Origin: Acanthosoma haemorrhoidale
Taxonomy: Eukaryota > Arthropoda > Insecta > Hemiptera > Acanthosomatidae
Reading direction: 5' to 3'
Assembly: GCA_930367205.1 (NCBI GenBank)
Contig: OV884011.1
Span: 38,515,754 to 38,579,753, forward strand
DNA length: 64,000 nt
The stretch's first letter is position 1; the number at the start of each line of letters is the position of its first letter. Shown here piece by piece: positions 1 through 11,386 of the stretch. The position numbers and the translations under genes were made by a program. Under the pieces are notes generated by a model, which had not been told where the DNA came from, made no database searches, and saw only the letters and a program-made list of their open reading frames with translations.

Positions 1-1262
1 AAAAAAATTAAAAAGTGTCAAACCAATTTTATATTTATGTACGCTTTACTTCTTTTCATTAATAAAAAGTTAATCGCCATCATAAAACTATTTATATTTA
101 TTGGCTCTGCACATTATTTTCGCTTAGTGAAATCTTTGTAAAAAAAAATTGAAATTGCTTATATTACAAAGCAAATTTTTTCAACTACTTACAATAATTC
201 ATTAAAGGTTCAATAATAATTAATATTATCTCATGCTTCCTTTTAAATTCAAAATTATTAAAAATAATGAACATAAAATAAAATTAGATAAGTTGCAGAG
301 TCTAAAGGGAGAGATTTTTTACATTCAAACAGGGTTTGTTAAAGCAATATTAGAAACTACGTAAAAATACTCGGTCTCATACCTCCTTAATTTTAAGCTT
401 TCTCTCGACTCAAACCTCAAAAGCTGTTTTAAATTTAGGTATAATGTTCTGCAGTTTTGTTTTTTCCCCTGTGGTTAGGACACACTGAAGACTATAACAC
501 AAAAATAAATCAAAGATATTCCAGGAAATAAAGTTTTGGGAGCAGATAATCATTTATTTATATTTAATGTTGGGAATTTTTACAGACTGAGCACATCTAG
601 AGAGGAAATATTCAAGCCATTTTAAGGAGCTTTTGGAGAGATCTAATGAGAATCTATAAACGAATGGATCCTTCTCGTTAATTCACCACCTCCGCCGTGG
701 TTCATAGCGACTTTACAGGACCCTTCTGATAAAAAATTTGTTTAACGTTTACAAAAAGTAAAATATAAGGATAGATCAAGTAGAAAACAGAAAATTTTTG
801 AGGAAAAATTTCAATTGGTATTGCAACCTATCGACTACGACTACCTGAGCTGGTTGAAAGAGATCTTAAATCATCTTGTTTTCTTTACATTTCAAATAAA
901 CGTAAATAAAAGATCCTATAGATCAAGTGCCGGTTCAACTTGATCTATTGCAATGAGAATAAACTAAAAGCGGAAGTTTTTGGGCCCGTTTTCAGATAAA
1001 AAAAAAAACAGTACCCTCCTCCCAAAAAAAGATGAGAACCTCCTATCACAAAAATGAATCATACAACTAAGATCAGAGCAACGAATGATAAATAATATAA
1101 GGATTTAATTCCTATAAGCTAGTCAAGTTCGATTTTAATGGAATTGGTTCAATTTATTTATCTAATAGTATACAAAAGGAATATAATTTGCTTGTGATAA
1201 CATCTAGGATATTGAAAAGGAAATGAAGGAAGCAAAAACACAAAGTAGGATCAACAGTAACA

Positions 1263-1268
1263 TTTATT
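1263..1268 (-). terminator. Poly(A) signal of Hsp70 copy 1
   Basis: An AATAAA hexamer on the minus strand lies about 180 bases after the stop codon. The same hexamer is in the same place in all four copies. It predicts a short AT-rich 3' UTR. Inferred from the motif only. Confidence 0.6.
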
Positions 1269-1448
1269 CAAATAAATAGTAAAAAATATATACAAATTTC
1301 AGTCATTTAAAAAAAAAACAACTCAACTTGAGCGATTAAATAATATAAAATAATTACAATTTTTTTTTACATATTCAGTCTCAAAACAAGTGATATTTAC
1401 AATATTAACACAATGTAATTGTAAAACAAATGTCAGTGAAAAATTTGT

Positions 1449-3350
1449 TCAATCGACCTCCTCTACAGTCGGCCCTCGAGCGAAGTTGTTGCCAGCCTGC
1501 TGTCCGCAGGTAGAGCCCGAACCGTTGTTGTACATCTTGGTCATGTAGGAGACGCACTCTTTTTGAAGCTCTTGCAGCTTGTGTTGGTATTCCTCCTTGT
1601 CGGCGAGTGTGTTGTTGTCAAGCCACCTCATAGTTTCATCACATCTGGCCCTCGCCTTGCTCTTGTCCTCTTCGCTCAGCTTGTCTCCTGCTTCTTCTAT
1701 CGCTTGCTTCACAGAAAATATGTAACTCTCCAGTTGGTTCCTTGCGGCTACCTTCTCCCTCTGAGCTTCATCTTCTGACTTGTACCTTTCAGCCTCGTTG
1801 ACCATCCTCTCGATTTCCTCCTTGGAGAGTCGGCCTTTGTCATTTTGTATCCTGATGTTCTTTGACTTGCCAGAGCTGGTATCTTTGGCCGATACGTTCA
1901 GGATACCGTTTGCGTCCAGGTCGAATGTGACTTCGATCTTTGGTACACCTCGAGGTGCAGGCGGTATCCCAGTCAGGTCAAATGTGCCGAGGAGGTTGTT
2001 GTCCTTAGTCATTGCCCTTTCACCTTCGAATACTTGAATCGTGACTGCGGGCTGGTTGTCCGAATAGGTGGTAAACGTCTGACTCTGCTTGCAAGGAATC
2101 CTGCTGTTCCTCTCTATTATCTTAGTCATGACTCCGCCTGCCGTTTCAATTCCCATGGAGAGGGGTGTCACGTCGACGAGAAGAACGTCTTGTATCTTAC
2201 TGCTCTGGTCACCGCTGAGGATAGCCGCTTGTACGGCGGCCCCGTACGCTACTGCCTCATCTGGGTTGATTGACAAATTAAGTGATTTACCGTTGAAGAA
2301 GTTCTGAAGGAGATTCTGGATCTTTGGGATGCGGGTCGACCCTCCGACTAGCACAACGTCGTGGATGGATCCTTTGTCTAGTTTGGCGTCCTGCAAGGCC
2401 TTCTCGACAGGGTGTAAAGTAGATCTGAAGAGATCGGCACATAGCTCTTCGAACCTAGCCCTTGTCACCTTGGTGTAAAAGTCGATACCTTCGTAAAGGG
2501 CGTCTATCTCAATTGTTGCCTCCGTGCTTGAAGAAAGAGTTCTCTTGGCCCTTTCCGCAGCCGTCCTCAACCTCCTCAGGGCTCTCGGATTAGATTTCAT
2601 ATCTTTCTTGTACTTCCTCTTGAACTCCTCCGCTAGATGATTGACGAGCCTATTGTCAAAGTCTTCTCCTCCCAGGTGAGTGTCTCCTGCAGTGGACCTG
2701 ACTTCGAAGAGGGAGCCCTCATCGATTGTCAGGATGGAGACGTCAAAGGTACCTCCACCGAGGTCAAAGATGAGCACATTCCTCTCACCCTTCAAGTTCT
2801 TATCCAGACCGTAGGCGAGAGCTGCAGCTGTAGGTTCGTTGATTATCCTCAGAACATTTAAACCAGCGATAGCACCTGCATCCTTTGTCGCTTGCCTCTG
2901 AGAGTCATTGAAATACGCAGGCACTGTGATTACTGCATCTTTCACTGTCTCTCCCAGGTAGGATTCTGCGGTCTCTTTCATTTTTGTCAGTACCATTGAA
3001 CTTATCTCTTCCGGTGCGAAACTTTTAGTTTCACCTTTGTATTCTACCTGAATTTTAGGCTTGGAGCAATCACTGATGACTTTAAAAGGCCAATGCTTCA
3101 GATCGTCCTGAATTTTAGGATCCTCATATTTCCTGCCGATTAACCTTTTAGCATCAAAAACTGTGTGCTGAGGGTTCATAGCTACCTGGTTCTTCGCCGC
3201 GTCTCCGACTAGCCTCTCGGTGTCTGTGAAGGCGACATAGCTGGGCGTCGTCCTGTTGCCTTGATCGTTGGCGATGATCTCTACTTTTCCGTGCTGCCAA
3301 ACGCCGACGCACGAATAAGTTGTACCTAGATCAATTCCGATAGCAGGCAT
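1449..3350 (-). CDS. Hsp70: Heat shock protein 70, inducible cytosolic type, copy 1
   Basis: ATP-dependent chaperone that binds exposed hydrophobic segments of client proteins together with J-domain cochaperones and nucleotide exchange factors. The sequence shows the three Hsp70 signatures: IDLGTTYS near residue 6, the [12 protein letters not shown] phosphate loop near 195, and [11 protein letters not shown] near 335. [12 protein letters not shown] linker (about 390), a substrate-binding domain, a helical lid and the terminal EEVD follow. EEVD marks the cytosolic or nuclear class and binds TPR cochaperones. At 633 residues it is slightly shorter than fly Hsp70. It has no intron and no GGMP repeats, as expected for stress-inducible genes. 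I chose the ATG at 3348-3350 (protein starts MPAIGIDL) because it matches the family start and has A at -3; an in-frame ATG at 3357-3359 would add three residues. The protein is identical to copy 2. I am very sure of the family. Confidence 0.97.
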   Translation of the reverse strand: MPAIGIDLGTTYSCVGVWQHGKVEIIANDQGNRTTPSYVAFTDTERLVGDAAKNQVAMNPQHTVFDAKRLIGRKYEDPKIQDDLKHWPFKVISDCSKPKIQVEYKGETKSFAPEEISSMVLTKMKETAESYLGETVKDAVITVPAYFNDSQRQATKDAGAIAGLNVLRIINEPTAAALAYGLDKNLKGERNVLIFDLGGGTFDVSILTIDEGSLFEVRSTAGDTHLGGEDFDNRLVNHLAEEFKRKYKKDMKSNPRALRRLRTAAERAKRTLSSSTEATIEIDALYEGIDFYTKVTRARFEELCADLFRSTLHPVEKALQDAKLDKGSIHDVVLVGGSTRIPKIQNLLQNFFNGKSLNLSINPDEAVAYGAAVQAAILSGDQSSKIQDVLLVDVTPLSMGIETAGGVMTKIIERNSRIPCKQSQTFTTYSDNQPAVTIQVFEGERAMTKDNNLLGTFDLTGIPPAPRGVPKIEVTFDLDANGILNVSAKDTSSGKSKNIRIQNDKGRLSKEEIERMVNEAERYKSEDEAQREKVAARNQLESYIFSVKQAIEEAGDKLSEEDKSKARARCDETMRWLDNNTLADKEEYQHKLQELQKECVSYMTKMYNNGSGSTCGQQAGNNFARGPTVEEVD

Positions 3351-3471
3351 TGTAAACATGCGGGTATACAACTAAACACTTGATAATAAACGCAATGGAG
3401 CGAATAGTCGCAATCGAGATAACTCTCTAGCTTTCAGTAAGTAAACTGACTCGAAACGTCAACTGTCAGGG

Positions 3472-3607
3472 TTTATATTTTCCCGCCGGCAGTTCTAGAA
3501 AATTCTCGGCGCTTCCCTCGATTCCGATTGGCTGGAACCGACTAACAGCTGGCTCTGGGACCTTCTAGTCTTGTAACAGATCGAGAACCTTCTCGACCTG
3601 TCGAGAA
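3472..3607 (-). promoter_or_regulatory. Heat shock promoter of Hsp70 copy 1 (TATA box and two HSEs)
   Basis: On the minus strand a TATAAA lies at 3472-3477. A perfect three-unit heat shock element is next to it, with TTC at 3493-3495, GAA at 3498-3500 and TTC at 3503-3505. A second, five-unit element in strict 5-bp register lies at 3585-3607 (GAA, TTC, GAc, gTC, GAA). An inverted CCAAT motif sits between them near 3526-3530. Arrays of inverted nGAAn units are the known binding sites of HSF trimers, so stress-induced transcription is expected. The start site should be roughly 25-30 bases downstream of the TATA box, leaving a leader of about 95 bases. Confidence 0.88.
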
Positions 3608-6294
3608 TCAAAGCAAAAATAAATCAATGATCTTTTTACTTTATTTCACAGGAATTTTCTTCTATAATCCTGAGAAAAACTCACACTATCGACCGCCACT
3701 TTCCTTCTTGGCGGTGTCCGAATTCCCTAAGAGTATGAAGTTTTCATGATTTTTTTTTTTTTTTTACCGTATTTATGAAGTCCTTTAATTGTTAAATCAT
3801 TTTCAAGTGTACCTGTCAGAATTACCGTATTTTGCTCTGGTGTGCGGATAGTTTGAATGTATTTGTGTATGTTTGTTGTTACTGTTTAAATCGACGGAAA
3901 TGGTGCTTATCCCATTCCTAGTTCAGTAAAGACTCTCTCTTCAGGACCTATTTGTCCTGAAGGTTGTCAGTCCTCTCCGCTCTGATATTCCCTGATTGGG
4001 ATGATTTTCCGTTCCTCTTTTTATCATGGTGTTTTATTGCTACTAATTTTTCTATAAAAGCAGCTTTATAACAGTCCGATGATAAAGAAACGTTCACATC
4101 ATGATTTTTCTGTTGGGCATCAGGTATTTCCTGTTAGTTTAAAATATTCATTGCGATTCTATGATGTTTTGTGTCTGTAGAGACTTGATAAAACAACCTA
4201 TGGAGTGTGGGTAAAGTTTTTATTATTACTAATGCTCGATGAGTTCAGAGGAATGTATTGTATACTTTAATAGCGTGTACAAGCTAAACTTGAGCCTCCT
4301 ATTTCGTTTAAGCTAGTACTTAAAATAAATATATTATATTCCCATGACATAATGAATGAGTCAAACATTGGTGGTTTATATGAGGTGCGTTTAATGGCTA
4401 TTTTCCTGATTAAGAGCGGTAATTAGCGCTGTTCTCTGAGTGGATCTTTCCAACACTTATATTATATAATTAGCTGTTTTTATCATTTACTGTCATCGTT
4501 ATTACTATCAAAAAGAACAAGCAATTTTTTTTTCCTAAATGTAGATTACCGTACTGTGATTTCGAGATTTTCCCTTTCAAGTTAGATTTATGTTTAACTG
4601 ACAGTTTTACCATGTAGTTGTTATGCCTGACTTGCTAATAATAGAACACTTTGTGTGTTGTCCTTAAAGGTCCCGGTTTTTTTTTTTTGTTTACGCTGGC
4701 TCTTTTAGGTCCGAGTACTAATAAGCCATCATGAGATTGATAAGGTTCATTTATTTATTTATTACACCATACAGTTGTAACAGTTGGGCCAATGTCTTTG
4801 GCAGTAGTGAAATAAAACCTATGTCCATCTAGGTAAGGTAGATTTGAACCTAGAACCTTCACATCCTTAAGCAGTTATGCTATCCAATTCACTGTATAAT
4901 AGCCGTTTTAAAATCCTAATCTGTAATTTTAATTTTGATAAGTCAACAGATACGTCTTGGAACACTTTTATAAGTGAATTTAGGGGCCTAAAGGGTTGAT
5001 TGTAATCCAGCTGAAGTAATTGGTTCCTATGCTGTTCCTCCTTGAAAATTGTATTGAAGGCAGGTTCATGTGTTTTGTTTGATTTTCATTTGGTGGTATA
5101 TTTAAAATAGTTATTAATTTTTTTTTTTATTAAAATGGGAGCCCCCAGCCACATCTAAATGTGTTACCATATCATAGCAGTGCACTAATATATCTTTAGT
5201 ATCTTGAGACAATGTCCCTGAAGAATAAACTTTCTTTTACTTACTATGAATTATTCTTTGTTCTCCCCAGATTACCAATCAGTATAAATAGTGTATCGGA
5301 AGATAAAATGACGTATGGGAAGAAATAATAAAAAATAAAATATATACATCTATGGATATATATAAAAAAAAATATGTAGAAAATAACGCAACAACCTGTA
5401 ATTGTAGCATACATCAATCAATATAATTAAAAAAAATAATAAAGTCTTTTTTCGGAAAGCCTAATCGATATAGCATACACCAATTTATATTTGTAATGAT
5501 GAATGTACATTTATTTTAATTTTTATGCTTGGAAGGAATACAGGGTTGTTAAATAATAACAATAAGTCACAGATTTGATGCCATGGAATGATTTATTAAT
5601 TTTAAAAAGAAATGAATTTTATGTGATAATGAAGATTGACGTATATAAGATGCTATACTGCAGATTCAATGATTAATTTTTAAGGGAGCTCTGAAGTCTA
5701 ATTAATTTACCTAGATGCTGTGATTTAATGATGTCTTTGATATTCATTATGTAAACTGCTGGGTCTGGGTCAGGCACTCGCAGCGTTTCCTGTAGCTTTT
5801 TCCTCCTGACCAGCCGACCTTAACTTTTAGTATGCCTTTAGTTTTATATTAAGGGGCCTGAGGTGGCTTGGACATAGACTCATAATAAAATAGAAATAAC
5901 CTATGTGGATATACGTACATATGGATAATAGTAAACTGTACAATATTTAACTAAAATTCATTAGAGGTATATTAATTGAAACCAAGTATCGTCAGAAGGA
6001 AAATTGTCACTCTCACACAATTTGCCACATACTAATATTTACTAAAAGAAGAAAATAATTATAAAAAAAACAAAACAAGATTGTATAGAAGACCTAACAG
6101 ACAGAGGGAAAGGAGTAGCAGAGATAAAGATAAACCTTTGAGGAGGTACCCTTCTCAGGATATCTCCCAAGTTAGATTTGTAGGAAAATAATCCATCACT
6201 ACAGGGGTGTTCTTAGCAGAAAATCCTTCCAAACTTCCCAACAGTGGAAGGAAAAATGATGCCTCTGTAGACACAGAAAATTGAACACCAAGAA
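3608..6294. other. Spacer upstream of Hsp70 copy 1
   Basis: AT-rich non-coding spacer with no ORF that looks like a gene. It contains poly(T) runs near 3750-3765 and 4677-4689 that differ in length between units, and a tRNA-derived SINE at 4750-4904. The rest is unique sequence repeated only in the other units. Its 5' kilobase-scale homology to units 3 and 4 allows the size of the unit 2 gap to be estimated. Confidence 0.8.
4750..4904 (-). mobile_element. tRNA-derived SINE in unit 1 spacer
   Basis: Read on the minus strand, this begins with a tRNA-like head with a pol III box B-like GGTTCAAATC. It continues into an unrelated body and ends in a run of TAAA repeats (plus-strand TTTA repeats at 4750-4763). 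A tRNA head, a body and a short 3' tandem tail are the structure of a tRNA-derived SINE. Unit 1 has a 6-base insertion beside box B compared with units 3 and 4. The family is not identified. Confidence 0.55.
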
Positions 6295-7556
6295 AAAAAA
6301 ATTAAAAAGTGTCAAACCAATTTTATATTTATGTACGCTTTACTTCTTTTCATTAATAAAAAGTTAATCGCCATCATAAAACTATTTATATTTATTGGCT
6401 CTGCACATTATTTTCGCTTAGTGAAATCTTTGTAAAAAAAAATTGAAATTGCTTATATTACAAAGCAAATTTTTTCAACTACTTACAATAATTCATTAAA
6501 GGTTCAATAATAATTAATATTATCTCATGCTTCCTTTTAAATTCAAAATTATTAAAAATAATGAACATAAAATAAAATTAGATAAGTTGCAGAGTCTAAA
6601 GGGAGAGATTTTTTACATTCAAACAGGGTTTGTTAAAGCAATATTAGAAACTACGTAAAAATACTCGGTCTCATACCTCCTTAATTTTAAGCTTTCTCTC
6701 GACTCAAACCTCAAAAGCTGTTTTAAATTTAGGTATAATGTTCTGCAGTTTTGTTTTTTCCCCTGTGGTTAGGACACACTGAAGACTATAACACAAAAAT
6801 AAATCAAAGATATTCCAGGAAATAAAGTTTTGGGAGCAGATAATCATTTATTTATATTTAATGTTGGGAATTTTTACAGACTGAGCACATCTAGAGAGGA
6901 AATATTCAAGCCATTTTAAGGAGCTTTTGGAGAGATCTAATGAGAATCTATAAACGAATGGATCCTTCTCGTTAATTCACCACCTCCGCCGTGGTTCATA
7001 GCGACTTTACAGGACCCTTCTGATAAAAAATTTGTTTAACGTTTACAAAAAGTAAAATATAAGGATAGATCAAGTAGAAAACAGAAAATTTTTGAGGAAA
7101 AATTTCAATTGGTATTGCAACCTATCGACTACGACTACCTGAGCTGGTTGAAAGAGATCTTAAATCATCTTGTTTTCTTTACATTTCAAATAAACGTAAA
7201 TAAAAGATCCTATAGATCAAGTGCCGGTTCAACTTGATCTATTGCAATGAGAATAAACTAAAAGCGGAAGTTTTTGGGCCCGTTTTCAGATAAAAAATAA
7301 AACAGTACCCTCCTCCCAAAAAAAGATGAGAACCTCCTATCACAAAAATGAATCATACAACTAAGATCAGAGCAACGAATGATAAATAATATAAGGATTT
7401 AATTCCTATAAGCTAGTCAAGTTCGATTTTAATGGAATTGGTTCAATTTATTTATCTAATAGTATACAAAAGGAATATAATTTGCTTGTGATAACATCTA
7501 GGATATTGAAAAGGAAATGAAGGAAGTAAAAACACAAAGTAGGATCAACAGTAACA

Positions 7557-7562
7557 TTTATT
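7557..7562 (-). terminator. Poly(A) signal of Hsp70 copy 2
   Basis: AATAAA on the minus strand, about 180 bases after the stop, at the position equivalent to that in copy 1. Motif only. Confidence 0.6.
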
Positions 7563-7742
7563 CAAATAAATAGTAAAAAATATATACAAATTTCAGTCAT
7601 TTAAAAAAAAAACAACTCAACTTGAGCGATTAAATAATATAAAATAATTACAATTTTTTTTTACATATTCAGTCTCAAAACAAGTGATATTTACAATATT
7701 AACACAATGTAATTGTAAAACAAATGTCAGTGAAAAATTTGT

Positions 7743-9644
7743 TCAATCGACCTCCTCTACAGTCGGCCCTCGAGCGAAGTTGTTGCCAGCCTGCTGTCCG
7801 CAGGTAGAGCCCGAACCGTTGTTGTACATCTTGGTCATGTAGGAGACGCACTCTTTTTGAAGCTCTTGCAGCTTGTGTTGGTATTCCTCCTTGTCGGCGA
7901 GTGTGTTGTTGTCAAGCCACCTCATAGTTTCATCACATCTGGCCCTCGCCTTGCTCTTGTCCTCTTCGCTCAGCTTGTCTCCTGCTTCTTCTATCGCTTG
8001 CTTCACAGAAAATATGTAACTCTCCAGTTGGTTCCTTGCGGCTACCTTCTCCCTCTGAGCTTCATCTTCTGACTTGTACCTTTCAGCCTCGTTGACCATC
8101 CTCTCGATTTCCTCCTTGGAGAGTCGGCCTTTGTCATTTTGTATCCTGATGTTCTTTGACTTGCCAGAGCTGGTATCTTTGGCCGATACGTTCAGGATAC
8201 CGTTTGCGTCCAGGTCGAATGTGACTTCGATCTTTGGTACACCTCGAGGTGCAGGCGGTATCCCAGTCAGGTCAAATGTGCCGAGGAGGTTGTTGTCCTT
8301 AGTCATTGCCCTTTCACCTTCGAATACTTGAATCGTGACTGCGGGCTGGTTGTCCGAATAGGTGGTAAACGTCTGACTCTGCTTGCAAGGAATCCTGCTG
8401 TTCCTCTCTATTATCTTAGTCATGACTCCGCCTGCCGTTTCAATTCCCATGGAGAGGGGTGTCACGTCGACGAGAAGAACGTCTTGTATCTTACTGCTCT
8501 GGTCACCGCTGAGGATAGCCGCTTGTACGGCGGCCCCGTACGCTACTGCCTCATCTGGGTTGATTGACAAATTAAGTGATTTACCGTTGAAGAAGTTCTG
8601 AAGGAGATTCTGGATCTTTGGGATGCGGGTCGACCCTCCGACTAGCACAACGTCGTGGATGGATCCTTTGTCTAGTTTGGCGTCCTGCAAGGCCTTCTCG
8701 ACAGGGTGTAAAGTAGATCTGAAGAGATCGGCACATAGCTCTTCGAACCTAGCCCTTGTCACCTTGGTGTAAAAGTCGATACCTTCGTAAAGGGCGTCTA
8801 TCTCAATTGTTGCCTCCGTGCTTGAAGAAAGAGTTCTCTTGGCCCTTTCCGCAGCCGTCCTCAACCTCCTCAGGGCTCTCGGATTAGATTTCATATCTTT
8901 CTTGTACTTCCTCTTGAACTCCTCCGCTAGATGATTGACGAGCCTATTGTCAAAGTCTTCTCCTCCCAGGTGAGTGTCTCCTGCAGTGGACCTGACTTCG
9001 AAGAGGGAGCCCTCATCGATTGTCAGGATGGAGACGTCAAAGGTACCTCCACCGAGGTCAAAGATGAGCACATTCCTCTCACCCTTCAAGTTCTTATCCA
9101 GACCGTAGGCGAGAGCTGCAGCTGTAGGTTCGTTGATTATCCTCAGAACATTTAAACCAGCGATAGCACCTGCATCCTTTGTCGCTTGCCTCTGAGAGTC
9201 ATTGAAATACGCAGGCACTGTGATTACTGCATCTTTCACTGTCTCTCCCAGGTAGGATTCTGCGGTCTCTTTCATTTTTGTCAGTACCATTGAACTTATC
9301 TCTTCCGGTGCGAAACTTTTAGTTTCACCTTTGTATTCTACCTGAATTTTAGGCTTGGAGCAATCACTGATGACTTTAAAAGGCCAATGCTTCAGATCGT
9401 CCTGAATTTTAGGATCCTCATATTTCCTGCCGATTAACCTTTTAGCATCAAAAACTGTGTGCTGAGGGTTCATAGCTACCTGGTTCTTCGCCGCGTCTCC
9501 GACTAGCCTCTCGGTGTCTGTGAAGGCGACATAGCTGGGCGTCGTCCTGTTGCCTTGATCGTTGGCGATGATCTCTACTTTTCCGTGCTGCCAAACGCCG
9601 ACGCACGAATAAGTTGTACCTAGATCAATTCCGATAGCAGGCAT
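7743..9644 (-). CDS. Hsp70: Heat shock protein 70, inducible cytosolic type, copy 2
   Basis: Complete intronless Hsp70 gene encoding the same 633-residue protein as copy 1, residue for residue, with R33 and E528. The nucleotide-binding domain, linker, substrate-binding domain and EEVD tail are all intact, so the gene should be functional. The start is placed at the ATG of MPAIGIDL (9642-9644), with an in-frame ATG three codons upstream. The proximal promoter is present (9766-9799), but the distal heat shock element runs into the sequence gap. Synonymous bases agree with copy 1 rather than copies 3 and 4, although the spacer beyond the gap is of the other subtype. Recent conversion or duplication is inferred from the identity. 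Confidence 0.97.
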   Translation of the reverse strand: MPAIGIDLGTTYSCVGVWQHGKVEIIANDQGNRTTPSYVAFTDTERLVGDAAKNQVAMNPQHTVFDAKRLIGRKYEDPKIQDDLKHWPFKVISDCSKPKIQVEYKGETKSFAPEEISSMVLTKMKETAESYLGETVKDAVITVPAYFNDSQRQATKDAGAIAGLNVLRIINEPTAAALAYGLDKNLKGERNVLIFDLGGGTFDVSILTIDEGSLFEVRSTAGDTHLGGEDFDNRLVNHLAEEFKRKYKKDMKSNPRALRRLRTAAERAKRTLSSSTEATIEIDALYEGIDFYTKVTRARFEELCADLFRSTLHPVEKALQDAKLDKGSIHDVVLVGGSTRIPKIQNLLQNFFNGKSLNLSINPDEAVAYGAAVQAAILSGDQSSKIQDVLLVDVTPLSMGIETAGGVMTKIIERNSRIPCKQSQTFTTYSDNQPAVTIQVFEGERAMTKDNNLLGTFDLTGIPPAPRGVPKIEVTFDLDANGILNVSAKDTSSGKSKNIRIQNDKGRLSKEEIERMVNEAERYKSEDEAQREKVAARNQLESYIFSVKQAIEEAGDKLSEEDKSKARARCDETMRWLDNNTLADKEEYQHKLQELQKECVSYMTKMYNNGSGSTCGQQAGNNFARGPTVEEVD

Positions 9645-9765
9645 TGTAAACATGCGGGTATACAACTAAACACTTGATAATAAACGCAATGGAGCGAATA
9701 GTCGCAATCGAGATAACTCTCTAGCTTTCAGTAAGTAAACTGACTCGAAACGTCAACTGTCAGGG

Positions 9766-9896
9766 TTTATATTTTCCCGCCGGCAGTTCTAGAAAATTCT
9801 CGGCGCTTCCCTCGATTCCGATTGGCTGGAACCGACTAACAGCTGGCTCTGGGACCTTCTAGTCTTGTAACAGATCGAGAACCTTCTCGACCTGTC
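9766..9896 (-). promoter_or_regulatory. Heat shock promoter of Hsp70 copy 2 (truncated by gap)
   Basis: TATAAA on the minus strand at 9766-9771 and a perfect TTC-GAA-TTC heat shock element at 9787-9799. The distal element starts at 9879 and is cut off by the Ns at 9897, so its last unit cannot be seen. Confidence 0.85.
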
Positions 9897-10096
9897 NNNN
9901 NNNNNNNNNNNNNNNNNNNNNNNNNNNNNNNNNNNNNNNNNNNNNNNNNNNNNNNNNNNNNNNNNNNNNNNNNNNNNNNNNNNNNNNNNNNNNNNNNNNN
10001 NNNNNNNNNNNNNNNNNNNNNNNNNNNNNNNNNNNNNNNNNNNNNNNNNNNNNNNNNNNNNNNNNNNNNNNNNNNNNNNNNNNNNNNNNNNNNNNN
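9897..10096. other. Assembly gap (200 N)
   Basis: Exactly 200 Ns, which looks like a default-size placeholder. The flanks match unit 1 positions near 3602 and 5003, and the corresponding interval in units 3 and 4 is also about 1.4 kb. The missing piece should contain the rest of the distal heat shock element, the poly(T) runs and the SINE. Confidence 0.95.
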
Positions 10097-11386
10097 AATC
10101 CAGCTGAAGTAATTGGTTCCTATGCTGTTCCTCCTTGAAAATTGTATTGAAGGCAGGTTCATGTGTTTTGTTTGATTTTCATTTGGTGGTATATTTTAAA
10201 TAGTTATTCATTTTTTTTTTTATTAAACTGGGAGCCCCCAGCCACATCTAAATGTGTTACCATATCACAGCAGTGCACTAATATATCTTTAGTATCTTGA
10301 GACAATGTCCCTGAAGAATAAACTTTCTTTTACTTACTATGAATTATTCTTTGTTCTCCCCAGATTACCAATCAGTATAAATAGTTTATCGGAAGATAAA
10401 ATGACGTATGGGAAGAAATGATAAAAAATAAAATATATACATCTATGGATATATATAAAAAAAAATATGTAGAAAATAACGCAATAACCTGTAATTGTAG
10501 CATACATCAATCAATATAATTAAAAAAAATAATAAAGTCTTTTTTCGGAAAGCCTAATCGATATAGCATACACCAATTTATATTTGTAATGATGAATGTA
10601 CATTTATTTTAATTTTTATGCTTGGAAGGAATACAGGGTTGTTAAATAATAACAATAAGTCACAAATTTGATGCCATGGAATGATTTATTAATTTTAAAA
10701 AGAAATGAATTTTATTTGATAATGAAGATTGACGTATATAAGATGCTATACTGCAGATTCAATGATTAATTTTTAAGGGAGCTCTGAAGTCTAATTAATT
10801 TACCTAGATGCTGTGATTTAATGATGTCTTTGATATTCATTATGTAAACTGCTGGGTCTGGGTCAGGCACTCACAGCGTTTCCTGTAGCTTTTTCCTCCT
10901 GACCAGCCGACCTTAACTTTTAGTATGCCTTTAGTTTTATATTAAGGGGCCTGAGGTGGCTTGGACATAGACTCATAATAAAATAGAAATAACCTATGTG
11001 GATATACGTACATATGGAAAATAGTAAACTGTACAATATTTAACTAAAATTCATTAGAGGTATATTAATTGAAACCAAGTATCGTCAGAAGAAAAATTGT
11101 CACTCTCACACAATTTGCCACATACTAATATTTACTAAAAGAAGAAAATAATTATAAAAAAACAAAACAAGATTGTATAGAAGACCTAACAGATAGAGGG
11201 AAAGGAGTAGCAGAGATAAAGATAAACCTTTGAGGAGGTACCCTTCTCAGGATATCTCCCAAGTTAGATTTGTAGGAAAATAATCCACCACTACAGGGGT
11301 GTTCTTAGCAGAAAATCCTTCCAAACTTCCCAACAGTGGAAGAAAAAATGATGCCTCTGTAGACAGAGAAAATTGAACAACAAGAA
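10097..11386. other. Right part of unit 2 spacer
   Basis: Non-coding AT-rich spacer without a gene. It matches the corresponding parts of units 3 and 4 at all the diagnostic bases I compared and differs from unit 1 at about ten or more of them. Confidence 0.8.

Larger units (their letters stand above)
1..6294 (-). repeat. Hsp70 tandem array, unit 1
   Basis: First visible unit of a direct tandem array. Its first bases recur near 6295, 11387, 17690 and 23990. From left to right it holds about 1.45 kb of Hsp70 3' flank, the gene on the minus strand, and about 2.9 kb of 5' flank with promoter and SINE. The right flank carries many single-base differences from units 2-4, so this unit belongs to a different subtype there. 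The unit start is set by the window edge and is arbitrary; the array may continue to the left. Confidence 0.93.
6295..11386 (-). repeat. Hsp70 tandem array, unit 2 (mosaic, contains gap)
   Basis: Second unit, 5.09 kb as written because 200 Ns replace about 1.4 kb of spacer. Left of the gap, diagnostic bases match unit 1, for example in the 3' flank and at several synonymous sites in the gene. Right of the gap they match units 3 and 4. The switch lies between about 8530 and 10180. It is either a real recombination or conversion event, or an assembly join between two units. Confidence 0.9.

Noticed and set aside
1563..2861. Short plus-strand ORFs of 71-85 codons across each Hsp70 gene
   Set aside because: They are antisense shadows of the conserved Hsp70 coding sequence and recur in every copy only because the gene does.
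9836..10162. 108-codon minus-strand ORF across the N gap
   Set aside because: Most of it translates Ns; it is created by the gap.
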